Source: Nemertoderma westbladi | Taxonomy: Eukaryota; Xenacoelomorpha; Nemertodermatida; Nemertodermatidae | Assembly (NCBI GenBank): GCA_032718475.1 | Contig: JAUCBJ010000488.1 | Location: 62,001 to 126,000, forward strand | DNA length: 64,000 bases | Direction of reading: 5' to 3' | Shown: positions 40,387 through 52,000 of the stretch, in pieces | Layout of the letters: every line of letters starts with the position of its first letter | Numbering within the stretch: position 1 is the first letter of the stretch | Position numbers and translations under genes: made by a program | Notes under the pieces: model-generated | Databases searched by the model: none | Told to the model about the DNA's origin: nothing | The model's input: the letters and a program-made list of their open reading frames with translations, nothing else

Positions 40387-43300
40387 ACAAGTAAAACAAA
40401 GTTAGCGGTGTCAGAGACAGGGTGGTACAAGTAAAATAAAGTTAGCGGTGTCAGAGTCAGGGTGGTACAAGTAAAATAAAGTTAGCGTGTCAGAGTCAGG
40501 GTGGTACAAGTAAAATAAAGTTAGCGGTGTCAGTGTCAGGGTGGTACAAGTAAAATAAAGTTAGCGGTGTCAGAGTCAGGGTGGTACAAGTAAAATAAAG
40601 TTAGCGGTGTCAGAGTCAGGGTGGTACAAGTAAAATAAAGTTAGCGTGTCAGAGTCAGGGTGGTACAAGTAAAATAAGGTTAGCGGTGTCAGTGTCAGGG
40701 TGGTACAAGTAAAATAAAGTTAGCGCTGTCAGTGTCAGGGTGGTACAAGTAAAATAAAGTTAGCGGTGTCAGTGTCAGGGTGGTACAAGTAAAATAAAGT
40801 TAGCGGTGTCAGGGTGGTACAAGTAAAATAAAGTTAGCGGTGTCAGTGTCAGGGTGGTACAAGTAAAATAAAGTTAGCGGTGTCAGGGTGGTACAAGTAA
40901 AACAAAGTTAGCGGTGTCAGAGTCAGGGTGGTACAAGTAAAATAAAGTTAGCGGTGTCAGAGTCAGGGCGGTACAAGTAAAATAAAGTTAGCGGTGTCAG
41001 GGTGGTACAAGTAAAACAAAGTTAGCGGTGTCAGAGACAGGGTGGTACAAGTAAAATAAAGTTAGCGGTGTCAGAGTCAGGGTGGTACAAGTAAAATAAA
41101 GTTAGCGTGTTAGAGTCAGGGTGGTACAAGTAAAATAAAGTTAGCGGTGTCAGTGTCAGGGTGGTAGAAGTAAAATAAAGTTAGCGGTGTCAGAGTCAGG
41201 GTGGTACAAATAAAATAAAGTTAACGGTGTCAGAGTCAGGGTGGTACAAGTAAAATAAAGTTAGCGTGTCAGAGTCAGGGTGGTACAAGTAAAATAAAGT
41301 TAGCGGTGTCAGTGTCAGGGTGGTACAAGTAAAATAAAGTTAGCGCTGTCAGTGTCAGGGTGGTACAAGTAAAATAAAGTTAGCGGTGTCAGTGTCAGGG
41401 TGGTACAAGTAAAATAAATTTAGCGGTGTCAGAGTTAGGGTGGTACAAGTAAAACAAAGTTAGCGGTGTCAGAGTCAGGGTGGTACAAGTAAAATAAAGT
41501 TAGCGGTGTCAGAGTCAGGGTGGTACAAGTAAAACAAAGTTAGCGGTGTCAGTGTCAGGGTGGTACAAGTAAAATAAAGTTAGCGGTGTCAGAGTCAGGG
41601 TGGTACAAGTAAAATAAAGTTAGCGGTGTCAGGGTGGTACAAGTAAAATAAAGTTAGCGGTGTCAGAGTCAGGGTGGTACAAGTAAAATAAAGTTAGCGG
41701 TGTCAGGGTGGTACAAGTAAAACAAAGTTAGCGGTGTCAGAGTCAGGGTGGTACAAGTAAAATAAAGTTAGCGGTGTCAGTGTCAGGGTGGTACAAGTAA
41801 AATAAAGTTAGCGGTGTCAGAGTCAGGGTGGTACAAGTAAAATAAAGTTAGCGGTGTCAGGGTGGTACAAGTAAAATAAAGTTAGCGGTGTCAGAGTCAG
41901 GGTGGTACAAGTAAAATAAAGTTAGCGGTGTCAGGGTGGTACAAGTAAAACAAAGTCAGCGGTGTCAGAGTCAGGGTGGTACAAGTAAAATAAAGTTAGC
42001 GGTGTCAGTGTCAGGGTGGTACAAGTAAAATAAAGTTAGCGTTTCAGTGTCAGGGTGGTACAAGTAAAATAAAGTTAGCGGTGTCAGTGTCAGGGTGGTA
42101 CAAGTAAAATAAAGTTAGCGGTGTCAGGGTGGTATAAGTAATATGAAGTTAGCGGTGTCAGAGTGGTACAGGTAAAACAAAGTTAGCGGTGTCAGGGTGG
42201 TACAAGTAAAATAAAGTTAGCGGTGTCAGAGTTAGGGTGGAACAAGTAAAATAAAGTTAGCGGTGTCAGAGTCAGGGTGGTACAAGTAAAATAAAGTTAG
42301 CGGTATCAGAGTCAGGGTGGTACAAGTAAAATAAAGTTAGCGGTGTCAGAGTCAGGGTGGTACAAGTAAAATAAAGTTAGCGGTGTCAGAGTTAGGGTGG
42401 TAAAAGTAAAATAAAGTTAGCGGTGTCAGAGTCAGGGTGGTACAAGTAAAATAAAGTTAGCGGTGTCAGAGTTAGGGTGGAACAAGTAAAATAAAGTTAG
42501 CGGTGTCAGAGTCAGGGTGGTACAAGTAAAATAAAGTTAGCGGTGTCAGAGTCAGGGTGGTACAAGTAAAATAAAGTTAGCGGTGTCAGAGTTAGGGTGG
42601 TACAAGTAAAATAAAGTTAGCGGTGTCAGAGTCAGGGTGGTACAAGTAAAATAATGTTAGCGATGTCAGAGTCAGGGTGGTACAAGTAAAATAAAGTTAG
42701 CGTGTCAGTGTCAGGGTGGTACAAGTAAAATAAAGTTAGCGGTGTCAGAGTCAGGGTGGTACAAGTAAAATAAAGTTAGCGGTGTCAGAGTCAGGGTGGT
42801 ACAAGTAAAATAAAGTTAGCGGTGTCAGAGTCAGGGTGGTACAAGTAAAATAAAGTTAGCGGTGTCAGGGTGGTATAAGTAAAATAAAGTTAGCGGTGTC
42901 AGAGTCAGGGTGGTACAAGTAAAACAAAGTTAGCGGTGTCAGTGTCAGGGTGGTACAAGTAAAATAAAGTTAGCGGTGTCAGTGTCAGGGTGGTACAAGT
43001 AAAATAAAGTTAGCGGTGTCAGAGTCAGGGTGGTACAAGTAAAATAAAGTTAGCGGTGTCAGAGTCAGGGTGGTACAAGTAAAATAAAGTTAGCGGTGTC
43101 AGAGTCAGGGTGGTACAAGTAAAATAAAGTTAGCGGTGTCAGAGTCAGGGTGGTACAAGTAAAATAAAGTTAGCGGTGTCAGAGTCAGGGTGGTACAAGT
43201 AAAATAAAGTTAGCGGTGTCAGGGTGGTATAAGTAAAATAAAGTTAGCGGTGTCAGAGTCAGGGTGGTACAAATAAAACAAAGTTAGCGGTGTCAGTGTC

Positions 43301-46300
43301 AGGGTGGTACAAGTAAAATAAAGTTAGCGGTGTCAGGGTCAGGGAAGTACAAGTAAAAGAAACTTAGCGGTGTCAGGGTGGTACAAGTAAAATAAAGGTA
43401 GCGGTGTCAATGTCAGGGTGGTAGAAGTAAAATAAAGTTAGCGGTGTCAGTGTCAGGGTGGTACAAGTAAAATAAAGTTAGCGGTGTCAGTGTCAGGGTG
43501 GTACAAGTAAAATAAAGTTAGCGGTGTCAGAGTCAGGGTGGTACAAGTAAAATAAAGTTAGCGGTGTCAGGGTGGTACAAGTAAAACAAAGTTAGCGGTG
43601 TCAGTTTCAGGGTGGTACAAGTAAAATAAAGTTAGCGGTGTCAGTGTCAGGGTGGTACAAGTAAAATAAAGTTAGCGGTGTCAGAGTCAGGGTGGTACAA
43701 GTAAAATAAAGTTAGCGGTGTCAGGGTGGTACAAGTAAAATAAAGTTAGCGGTGTCAGAGTCAGGGTGGTACAAGTAAAATAAAGTTAGCGGTGTCAGGG
43801 TGGTACAAGTAAAACAAAGTTAGCGGTGTCAGTGTCAGGGTGGTACAAGTAAAATAAAGTTAGCGGTGTCAGTGTCAGGGTGGTACAAGTAAAATAAAGT
43901 TAGCGGTGTCAGAGTCAGGGTGGTACAAGTAAAATAAAGTTAGCGGTGTCAGGGTGGTACAAGTAAAACAAAGTTAGCGGTGTCAGAGTCAGGGTGGTAC
44001 AAGTAAAATAAAGTTAGCGGTGTCAGTGTCAGGGTGGTACAAGTAAAATAAAGTTAGCGTTTCAGTGTCAGGGTGGTACAAGTAAAATAAAGTTAGCGGT
44101 GTCAGTGTCAGGGTGGTACAAGTAAAAAAAGTTAGCGGTGTCAGGCTGGTATAAGTAATATGAAGTTAGCGGTGTCAGAGTGGTACAGGTAAAATAAAGT
44201 TAGCGGTGTCAGGGTGGTACAAGTAAAACAAAGTTAGCGGTGTCAGAGTCAGGGTGGTACAAGTAAAATAAAGTTAGCGGTGTCAGAGTCAGGGTGGTAC
44301 AAGTAAAATAAAGTTAGCGGTGTCAGAGTCAGGGTGGTAAAAGTAAAATAAAGTTAGCGGTGTTAGAGTCAGGGTGGTACAAGTAAAATAAAGTTAGCGG
44401 TGTCAGAGTTAGGGTGGAACAAGTAAAATAAAGTTAGCGGTGTCAGAGTCAGGGTGGTACAAGTAAAATAAAGTTAGCGGTGTCAGAGTCAGGGTGGTAC
44501 AAGTAAAATAAAGTTAGCGGTGTCAGAGTTAGGGTGGTACAAGTAAAATAAAGTTAGCGGTGTCAGAGTCAGGGTGGTACAAGTAAAATAATGTTAGCGA
44601 TGTCAGAGTCAGGGTGGTACAAGTAAAATAAAGTTAGCGTGTCAGTGTCAGGGTGGTACAAGTAAAATAAAGTTAGCGGTGTCAGAGTCAGGGTGGTACA
44701 AGTAAAATAAAGTTAGCGGTGTCAGAGTCAGGGTGGTACAAGTAAAATAAAGTTAGCGGTGTCAGAGTCAGGGTGGTACAAGTAAAATAAAGTTAGCGGT
44801 GTCAGGGTGGTATAAGTAAAATAAAGTTAGCGGTGTCAGAGTCAGGGTGGTACAAGTAAAACAAAGTTAGCGGTGTCAGAGTCAGGGTGGTACAAGTAAA
44901 ACAAAGTTAGCGGTGTCAGTGTCAGGGTGGTACAAGTAAAATAAAGTTAGCGGTGTCAGAGTCAGGGTGGTACAAGTAAAATAAAGTTAGCGGTGTCAGA
45001 GTCAGGGTGGTACAAGTAAAAGAAACTTAGCGGTGTCAGGGTAGTACAAGTAAAATAAAGGTAGCGGTGTCAGTGTCAGGGTGGTAGAAGTAAAATAAAG
45101 TTAGCGGTGTCAGTGTCAGGGTGGTACAAGTAAAATAAAGTTAGCGGTGTCAGTGTCAGGGTGGTACAAGTAAAATAAAGTTAGCGGTGTCAGAGTCAGG
45201 GTGGTACAAGTAAAATAAAGTTAGCGGTGTCAGGGTGGTACAAGTAAAAGAAAGTTAGCGGTGTCAGTGTCAGGGTGGTACAAGTAAAATAAAGTTAGCG
45301 GTGTCAGAGTCAGGGTGGTACAAGTAAAACAAAGTTAGCGGTATCAGAGTCAGGGTGGTACAAGTAAAATAAAGTTAGCGGTGTCAGAGTCAGGGTGGTA
45401 CAAGTAAAATAAAGTTAGCGGTGTCAGGGTGGTATAAGTAAAATAAAGTTAGCGGTGTCAGTGTCAGGGTGGTACAAGTAAAATAAAGTTAGCGGTGTCA
45501 GGGTGGTACAAGTAAAATAAAGTTAGCGGTGTCAGGGTGGTACAAGTAAAATAAAGGTAGCGGTGTCAGTGTCAGGGTGGTAGAAGTAAAATAAAGTTAG
45601 CGGTGTCAGTGTCAGGGTGGTACAAGTAAAATAAAGTTAGCGGTGTCAGTGTCAGGGTGGTACAAGTAAAATAAAGTTAGCGGTGTCAGAGTCAGGGTGG
45701 TACAAGTAAAATAAAGTTAGCGGTGTCAGGGTGGTACAAGTAAAACAAAGTTAGCGGTGTCAGTGTCAGGGTGGTACAAGTAAAATAAAGTTAGCGGTGT
45801 CAGGGTGGTACAAGTAAAACAAAGTTAGCGGTGTCAGAGTCAGGGTGGTACAAGTAAAACAAAGTTAGCGGTATCAGAGTCAGGGTGGTACAAGTAAAAT
45901 AAAGTTAGCGGTGTCAGAGTCAGGGTGGTAGAAGTAAAATAAAGTTAGCGGTGTCAGGGTGGTACAAGTAAAATAAAGGTAGCGGTGTCAGTGTCAGGGT
46001 GGTAGAAGTAAAATAAAGTTAGCGGTGTCAGTGTCAGGGTGGTACAAGTAAAATAAAGTTAGCGGTGTCAGTGTCAGGGTGGTACAAGTAAAATAAAGTT
46101 AGCGGTGTCAGAGTCAGGGTGGTACAAGTAAAATAAAGTTAGCGGTGTCAGAGTCAGGGTGGTACAAGTAAAATAAAGTTAGCGGTGTCAGAGTTAGGGT
46201 GGTACAAGTAAAATAAAGTTAGCGGTGTCAGAGTCAGGGTGGTACAAGTAAAATAATGTTAGCGATGTCAGAGTCAGGGTGGTACAAGTAAAATAAAGTT

Positions 46301-49300
46301 AGCGTGTCAGTGTCAGGGTGGTACAAGTAAAATAAAGTTAGCGGTGTCAGAGTCAGGGTGGTACAAGTAAAATAAAGTTAGCGGTGTCAGAGTCAGGGTG
46401 GTACAAGTAAAATAAAGTTAGCGGTGTCAGAGTCAGGGTGGTACAAGTAAAATAAAGTTAGCGGTGTCAGGGTGGTATAAGTAAAATAAAGTTAGCGGTG
46501 TCAGAGTCAGGGTGGTACAAGTAAAACAAAGTTAGCGGTGTCAGTGTCAGGGTGGTACAAGTAAAATAAAGTTAGCGGTGTCAGTGTCAGGGTGGTACAA
46601 GTAAAATAAAGTTAGCGGTGTCAGTGTCAGGGTGGTACAAGTAAAATAAAGTTAGCGGTGTCAGGGTGGTACAAGTAAAACAAAGTTAGCGGTGTCAGAG
46701 TCAGGGTGGTACAAGTAAAATAAAGTTAGCGGTGTCAGAGTCAGGGCGGTACAAGTAAAATAAAGTTAGCGGTGTCAGGGTGGTACAAGTAAAACAAAGT
46801 TAGCGGTGTCAGAGACAGGGTGGTACAAGTAAAATAAAGTTAGCGGTGTCAGAGTCAGGGTGGTACAAGTAAAATAAAGTTAGCGTGTCAGAGTCAGGGT
46901 GGTACAAGTAAAATAAAGTTAGCGGTGTCAGTGTCAGGGTGGTACAAGTAAAATAAAGTTAGCGGTGTCAGAGTCAGGGTGGTACAAGTAAAATAAAGTT
47001 AGCGGTGTCAGAGTCAGGGTGGTACAAGTAAAATAAAGTTAGCGTGTCAGAGTCAGGGTGGTACAAGTAAAATAAGGTTAGCGGTGTCAGTGTCAGGGTG
47101 GTACAAGTAAAATAAAGTTAGCGCTGTCAGTGTCAGGGTGGTACAAGTAAAATAAAGTTAGCGGTGTCAGTGTCAGGGTGGTACAAGTAAAATAAAGTTA
47201 GCGGTGTCAGGGTGGTACAAGTAAAATAAAGTTAGCGGTGTCAGTGTCAGGGTGGTACAAGTAAAATAAAGTTAGCGGTGTCAGGGTGGTACAAGTAAAA
47301 CAAAGTTAGCGGTGTCAGAGTCAGGGTGGTACAAGTAAAATAAAGTTAGCGGTGTCAGAGTCAGGGCGGTACAAGTAAAATAAAGTTAGCGGTGTCAGGG
47401 TGGTACAAGTAAAACAAAGTTAGCGGTGTCAGAGACAGGGTGGTACAAGTAAAATAAAGTTAGCGGTGTCAGAGTCAGGGTGGTACAAGTAAAATAAAGT
47501 TAGCGTGTTAGAGTCAGGGTGGTACAAGTAAAATAAAGTTAGCGGTGTCAGTGTCAGGGTGGTAGAAGTAAAATAAAGTTAGCGGTGTCAGAGTCAGGGT
47601 GGTACAAGTAAAATAAAGTTAGCGTGTCAGAGTCAGGGTGGTACAAGTAAAATAAAGTTAGCGGTGTCAGTGTCAGGGTGGTACAAGTAAAATAAAGTTA
47701 GCGCTGTCAGTGTCAGGGTGGTACAAGTAAAATAAAGTTAGCGGTGTCAGTGTCAGGGTGGTACAAGTAAAATAAATTTAGCGGTGTCAGAGTTAGGGTG
47801 GTACAAGTAAAACAAAGTTAGCGGTGTCAGAGTCAGGGTGGTACAAGTAAAATAAAGTTAGCGGTGTCAGAGTCAGGGTGGTACAAGTAAAACAAAGTTA
47901 GCGGTGTCAGTGTCAGGGTGGTACAAGTAAAATAAAGTTAGCGGTGTCAGAGTCAGGGTGGTACAAGTAAAATAAAGTTAGCGGTGTCAGGGTGGTACAA
48001 GTAAAATAAAGTTAGCGGTGTCAGAGTCAGGGTGGTACAAGTAAAATAAAGTTAGCGGTGTCAGGGTGGTACAAGTAAAACAAAGTTAGCGGTGTCAGAG
48101 TCAGGGTGGTACAAGTAAAATAAAGTTAGCGGTGTCAGTGTCAGGGTGGTACAAGTAAAATAAAGTTAGCGGTGTCAGAGTCAGGGTGGTACAAGTAAAA
48201 TAAAGTTAGCGGTGTCAGGGTGGTACAAGTAAAATAAAGTTAGCGGTGTCAGAGTCAGGGTGGTACAAGTAAAATAAAGTTAGCGGTGTCAGGGTGGTAC
48301 AAGTAAAACAAAGTCAGCGGTGTCAGAGTCAGGGTGGTACAAGTAAAATAAAGTTAGCGGTGTCAGTGTCAGGGTGGTACAAGTAAAATAAAGTTAGCGT
48401 TTCAGTGTCAGGGTGGTACAAGTAAAATAAAGTTAGCGGTGTCAGTGTCAGGGTGGTACAAGTAAAATAAAGTTAGCGGTGTCAGGGTGGTATAAGTAAT
48501 ATGAAGTTAGCGGTGTCAGAGTGGTACAGGTAAAACAAAGTTAGCGGTGTCAGGGTGGTACAAGTAAAATAAAGTTAGCGGTGTCAGAGTTAGGGTGGAA
48601 CAAGTAAAATAAAGTTAGCGGTGTCAGAGTCAGGGTGGTACAAGTAAAATAAAGTTAGCGGTATCAGAGTCAGGGTGGTACAAGTAAAATAAAGTTAGCG
48701 GTGTCAGAGTCAGGGTGGTACAAGTAAAATAAAGTTAGCGGTGTCAGAGTTAGGGTGGTAAAAGTAAAATAAAGTTAGCGGTGTCAGAGTCAGGGTGGTA
48801 CAAGTAAAATAAAGTTAGCGGTGTCAGAGTTAGGGTGGAACAAGTAAAATAAAGTTAGCGGTGTCAGAGTCAGGGTGGTACAAGTAAAATAAAGTTAGCG
48901 GTGTCAGAGTCAGGGTGGTACAAGTAAAATAAAGTTAGCGGTGTCAGAGTTAGGGTGGTACAAGTAAAATAAAGTTAGCGGTGTCAGAGTTAGGGTGGTA
49001 CAAGTAAAATAATGTTAGCGATGTCAGAGTCAGGGTGGTACAAGTAAAATAAAGTTAGCGTGTCAGTGTCAGGGTGGTACAAGTAAAATAAAGTTAGCGG
49101 TGTCAGAGTCAGGGTGGTACAAGTAAAATAAAGTTAGCGGTGTCAGAGTCAGGGTGGTACAAGTAAAATAAAGTTAGCGGTGTCAGAGTCAGGGTGGTAC
49201 AAGTAAAATAAAGTTAGCGGTGTCAGGGTGGTATAAGTAAAATAAAGTTAGCGGTGTCAGAGTCAGGGTGGTACAAGTAAAACAAAGTTAGCGGTGTCAG

Positions 49301-52000
49301 TGTCAGGGTGGTACAAGTAAAATAAAGTTAGCGGTGTCAGTGTCAGGGTGGTACAAGTAAAATAAAGTTAGCGGTGTCAGAGTCAGGGTGGTACAAGTAA
49401 AATAAAGTTAGCGGTGTCAGAGTCAGGGTGGTACAAGTAAAATAAAGTTAGCGGTGTCAGAGTCAGGGTGGTACAAGTAAAATAAAGTTAGCGGTGTCAG
49501 AGTCAGGGTGGTACAAGTAAAATAAAGTTAGCGGTGTCAGAGTCAGGGTGGTACAAGTAAAATAAAGTTAGCGGTGTCAGGGTGGTATAAGTAAAATAAA
49601 GTTAGCGGTGTCAGAGTCAGGGTGGTACAAATAAAACAAAGTTAGCGGTGTCAGTGTCAGGGTGGTACAAGTAAAATAAAGTTAGCGGTGTCAGGGTCAG
49701 GGAAGTACAAGTAAAAGAAACTTAGCGGTGTCAGGGTGGTACAAGTAAAATAAAGGTAGCGGTGTCAATGTCAGGGTGGTAGAAGTAAAATAAAGTTAGC
49801 GGTGTCAGTGTCAGGGTGGTACAAGTAAAATAAAGTTAGCGGTGTCAGTGTCAGGGTGGTACAAGTAAAATAAAGTTAGCGGTGTCAGAGTCAGGGTGGT
49901 ACAAGTAAAATAAAGTTAGCGGTGTCAGGGTGGTACAAGTAAAACAAAGTTAGCGGTGTCAGTGTCAGGGTGGTACAAGTAAAATAAAGTTAGCGGTGTC
50001 AGTGTCAGGGTGGTACAAGTAAAATAAAGTTAGCGGTGTCAGAGTCAGGGTGGTACAAGTAAAATAAAGTTAGCGGTGTCAGGGTGGTACAAGTAAAATA
50101 AAGTTAGCGGTGTCAGAGTCAGGGTGGTACAAGTAAAATAAAGTTAGCGGTGTCAGGGTGGTACAAGTAAAACAAAGTTAGCGGTGTCAGTGTCAGGGTG
50201 GTACAAGTAAAATAAAGTTAGCGGTGTCAGTGTCAGGGTGGTACAAGTAAAATAAAGTTAGCGGTGTCAGAGTCAGGGTGGTACAAGTAAAATAAAGTTA
50301 GCGGTGTCAGGGTGGTACAAGTAAAACAAAGTTAGCGGTGTCAGAGTCAGGGTGGTACAAGTAAAATAAAGTTAGCGGTGTCAGTGTCAGGGTGGTACAA
50401 GTAAAATAAAGTTAGCGTTTCAGTGTCAGGGTGGTACAAGTAAAATAAAGTTAGCGGTGTCAGTGTCAGTCAGGGTGGTACAAGTAAAATAAAGTTAGCG
50501 GTGTCAGGGTGGTATAAGTAAAATAAAGTTAGCGGTGTCAGAGTCAGGGTGGTACAAGTAAAACAAAGTTAGCGGTGTCAGAGTCAGGGTGGTACAAGTA
50601 AAACAAAGTTAGCGGTGTCAGTGTCAGGGTGGTACAAGTAAAATAAAGTTAGCGGTGTCAGAGTCAGGGTGGTACAAGTAAAATAAAGTTAGCGGTGTCA
50701 GAGTCAGGGTGGTACAAGTAAAAGAAACTTAGCGGTGTCAGGGTAGTACAAGTAAAATAAAGGTAGCGGTGTCAGTGTCAGGGTGGTAGAAGTAAAATAA
50801 AGTTAGCGGTGTCAGTGTCAGGGTGGTACAAGTAAAATAAAGTTAGCGGTGTCAGTGTCAGGGTGGTACAAGTAAAATAAAGTTAGCGGTGTCAGAGTCA
50901 GGGTGGTACAAGTAAAATAAAGTTAGCGGTGTCAGGGTGGTACAAGTAAAAGAAAGTTAGCGGTGTCAGTGTCAGGGTGGTACAAGTAAAATAAAGTTAG
51001 CGGTGTCAGAGTCAGGGTGGTACAAGTAAAACAAAGTTAGCGGTATCAGAGTCAGGGTGGTACAAGTAAAATAAAGTTAGCGGTGTCAGAGTCAGGGTGG
51101 TACAAGTAAAATAAAGTTAGCGGTGTCAGGGTGGTATAAGTAAAATAAAGTTAGCGGTGTCAGTGTCAGGGTGGTACAAGTAAAATAAAGTTAGCGGTGT
51201 CAGGGTGGTACAAGTAAAATAAAGTTAGCGGTGTCAGGGTGGTACAAGTAAAATAAAGGTAGCGGTGTCAGTGTCAGGGTGGTAGAAGTAAAATAAAGTT
51301 AGCGGTGTCAGTGTCAGGGTGGTACAAGTAAAATAAAGTTAGCGGTGTCAGTGTCAGGGTGGTACAAGTAAAATAAAGTTAGCGGTGTCAGAGTCAGGGT
51401 GGTACAAGTAAAATAAAGTTAGCGGTGTCAGGGTGGTACAAGTAAAACAAAGTTAGCGGTGTCAGTGTCAGGGTGGTACAAGTAAAATAAAGTTAGCGGT
51501 GTCAGGGTGGTACAAGTAAAACAAAGTTAGCGGTGTCAGAGTCAGGGTGGTACAAGTAAAACAAAGTTAGCGGTATCAGAGTCAGGGTGGTACAAGTAAA
51601 ATAAAGTTAGCGGTGTCAGAGTCAGGGTGGTAGAAGTAAAATAAAGTTAGCGGTGTCAGGGTGGGACAAGTAAAATAAAGGTAGCGGTGTCAGTGTCAGG
51701 GTGGTAGAAGTAAAATAAAGTTAGCGGTGTCAGTGTCAGGGTGGTACAAGTAAAATAAAGTTAGCGGTGTCAGTGTCAGGGTGGTACAAGTAAAATAAAG
51801 TTAGCGGTGTCAGAGTCAGGGTGGTACAAGTAAAATAAAGTTAGCGGTGTCAGAGTCAGGGTGGTACAAGTAAAATAAAGTTAGCGGTGTCAGAGTTAGG
51901 GTGGTACAAGTAAAATAAAGTTAGCGGTGTCAGAGTCAGGGTGGTACAAGTAAAATAATGTTAGCGATGTCAGAGTCAGGGTGGTACAAGTAAAATAAAG
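40387..52000 (+). repeat. Two tandem copies of a 6.36-6.40-kb higher-order block
   Basis: The rare variant AGAGACAG occurs at 40413, 41033, 46811 and 47431: pairs 620 bp apart, offset by 6,398 bp. The rare variant GCGTTTCAG has its GTTTC at 42041, 44059, 48399 and 50417: pairs 2,018 bp apart, offset by 6,358 bp. The 40-bp change in offset equals one unit missing from the second copy, near 47,600. A further marker (AATGTTAGCGATG at 46255 and 51957) is offset by only 5,702 bp, showing that the second copy also lost about 656 bp; the junction is at about 50,461-50,480. Confidence 0.82.
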
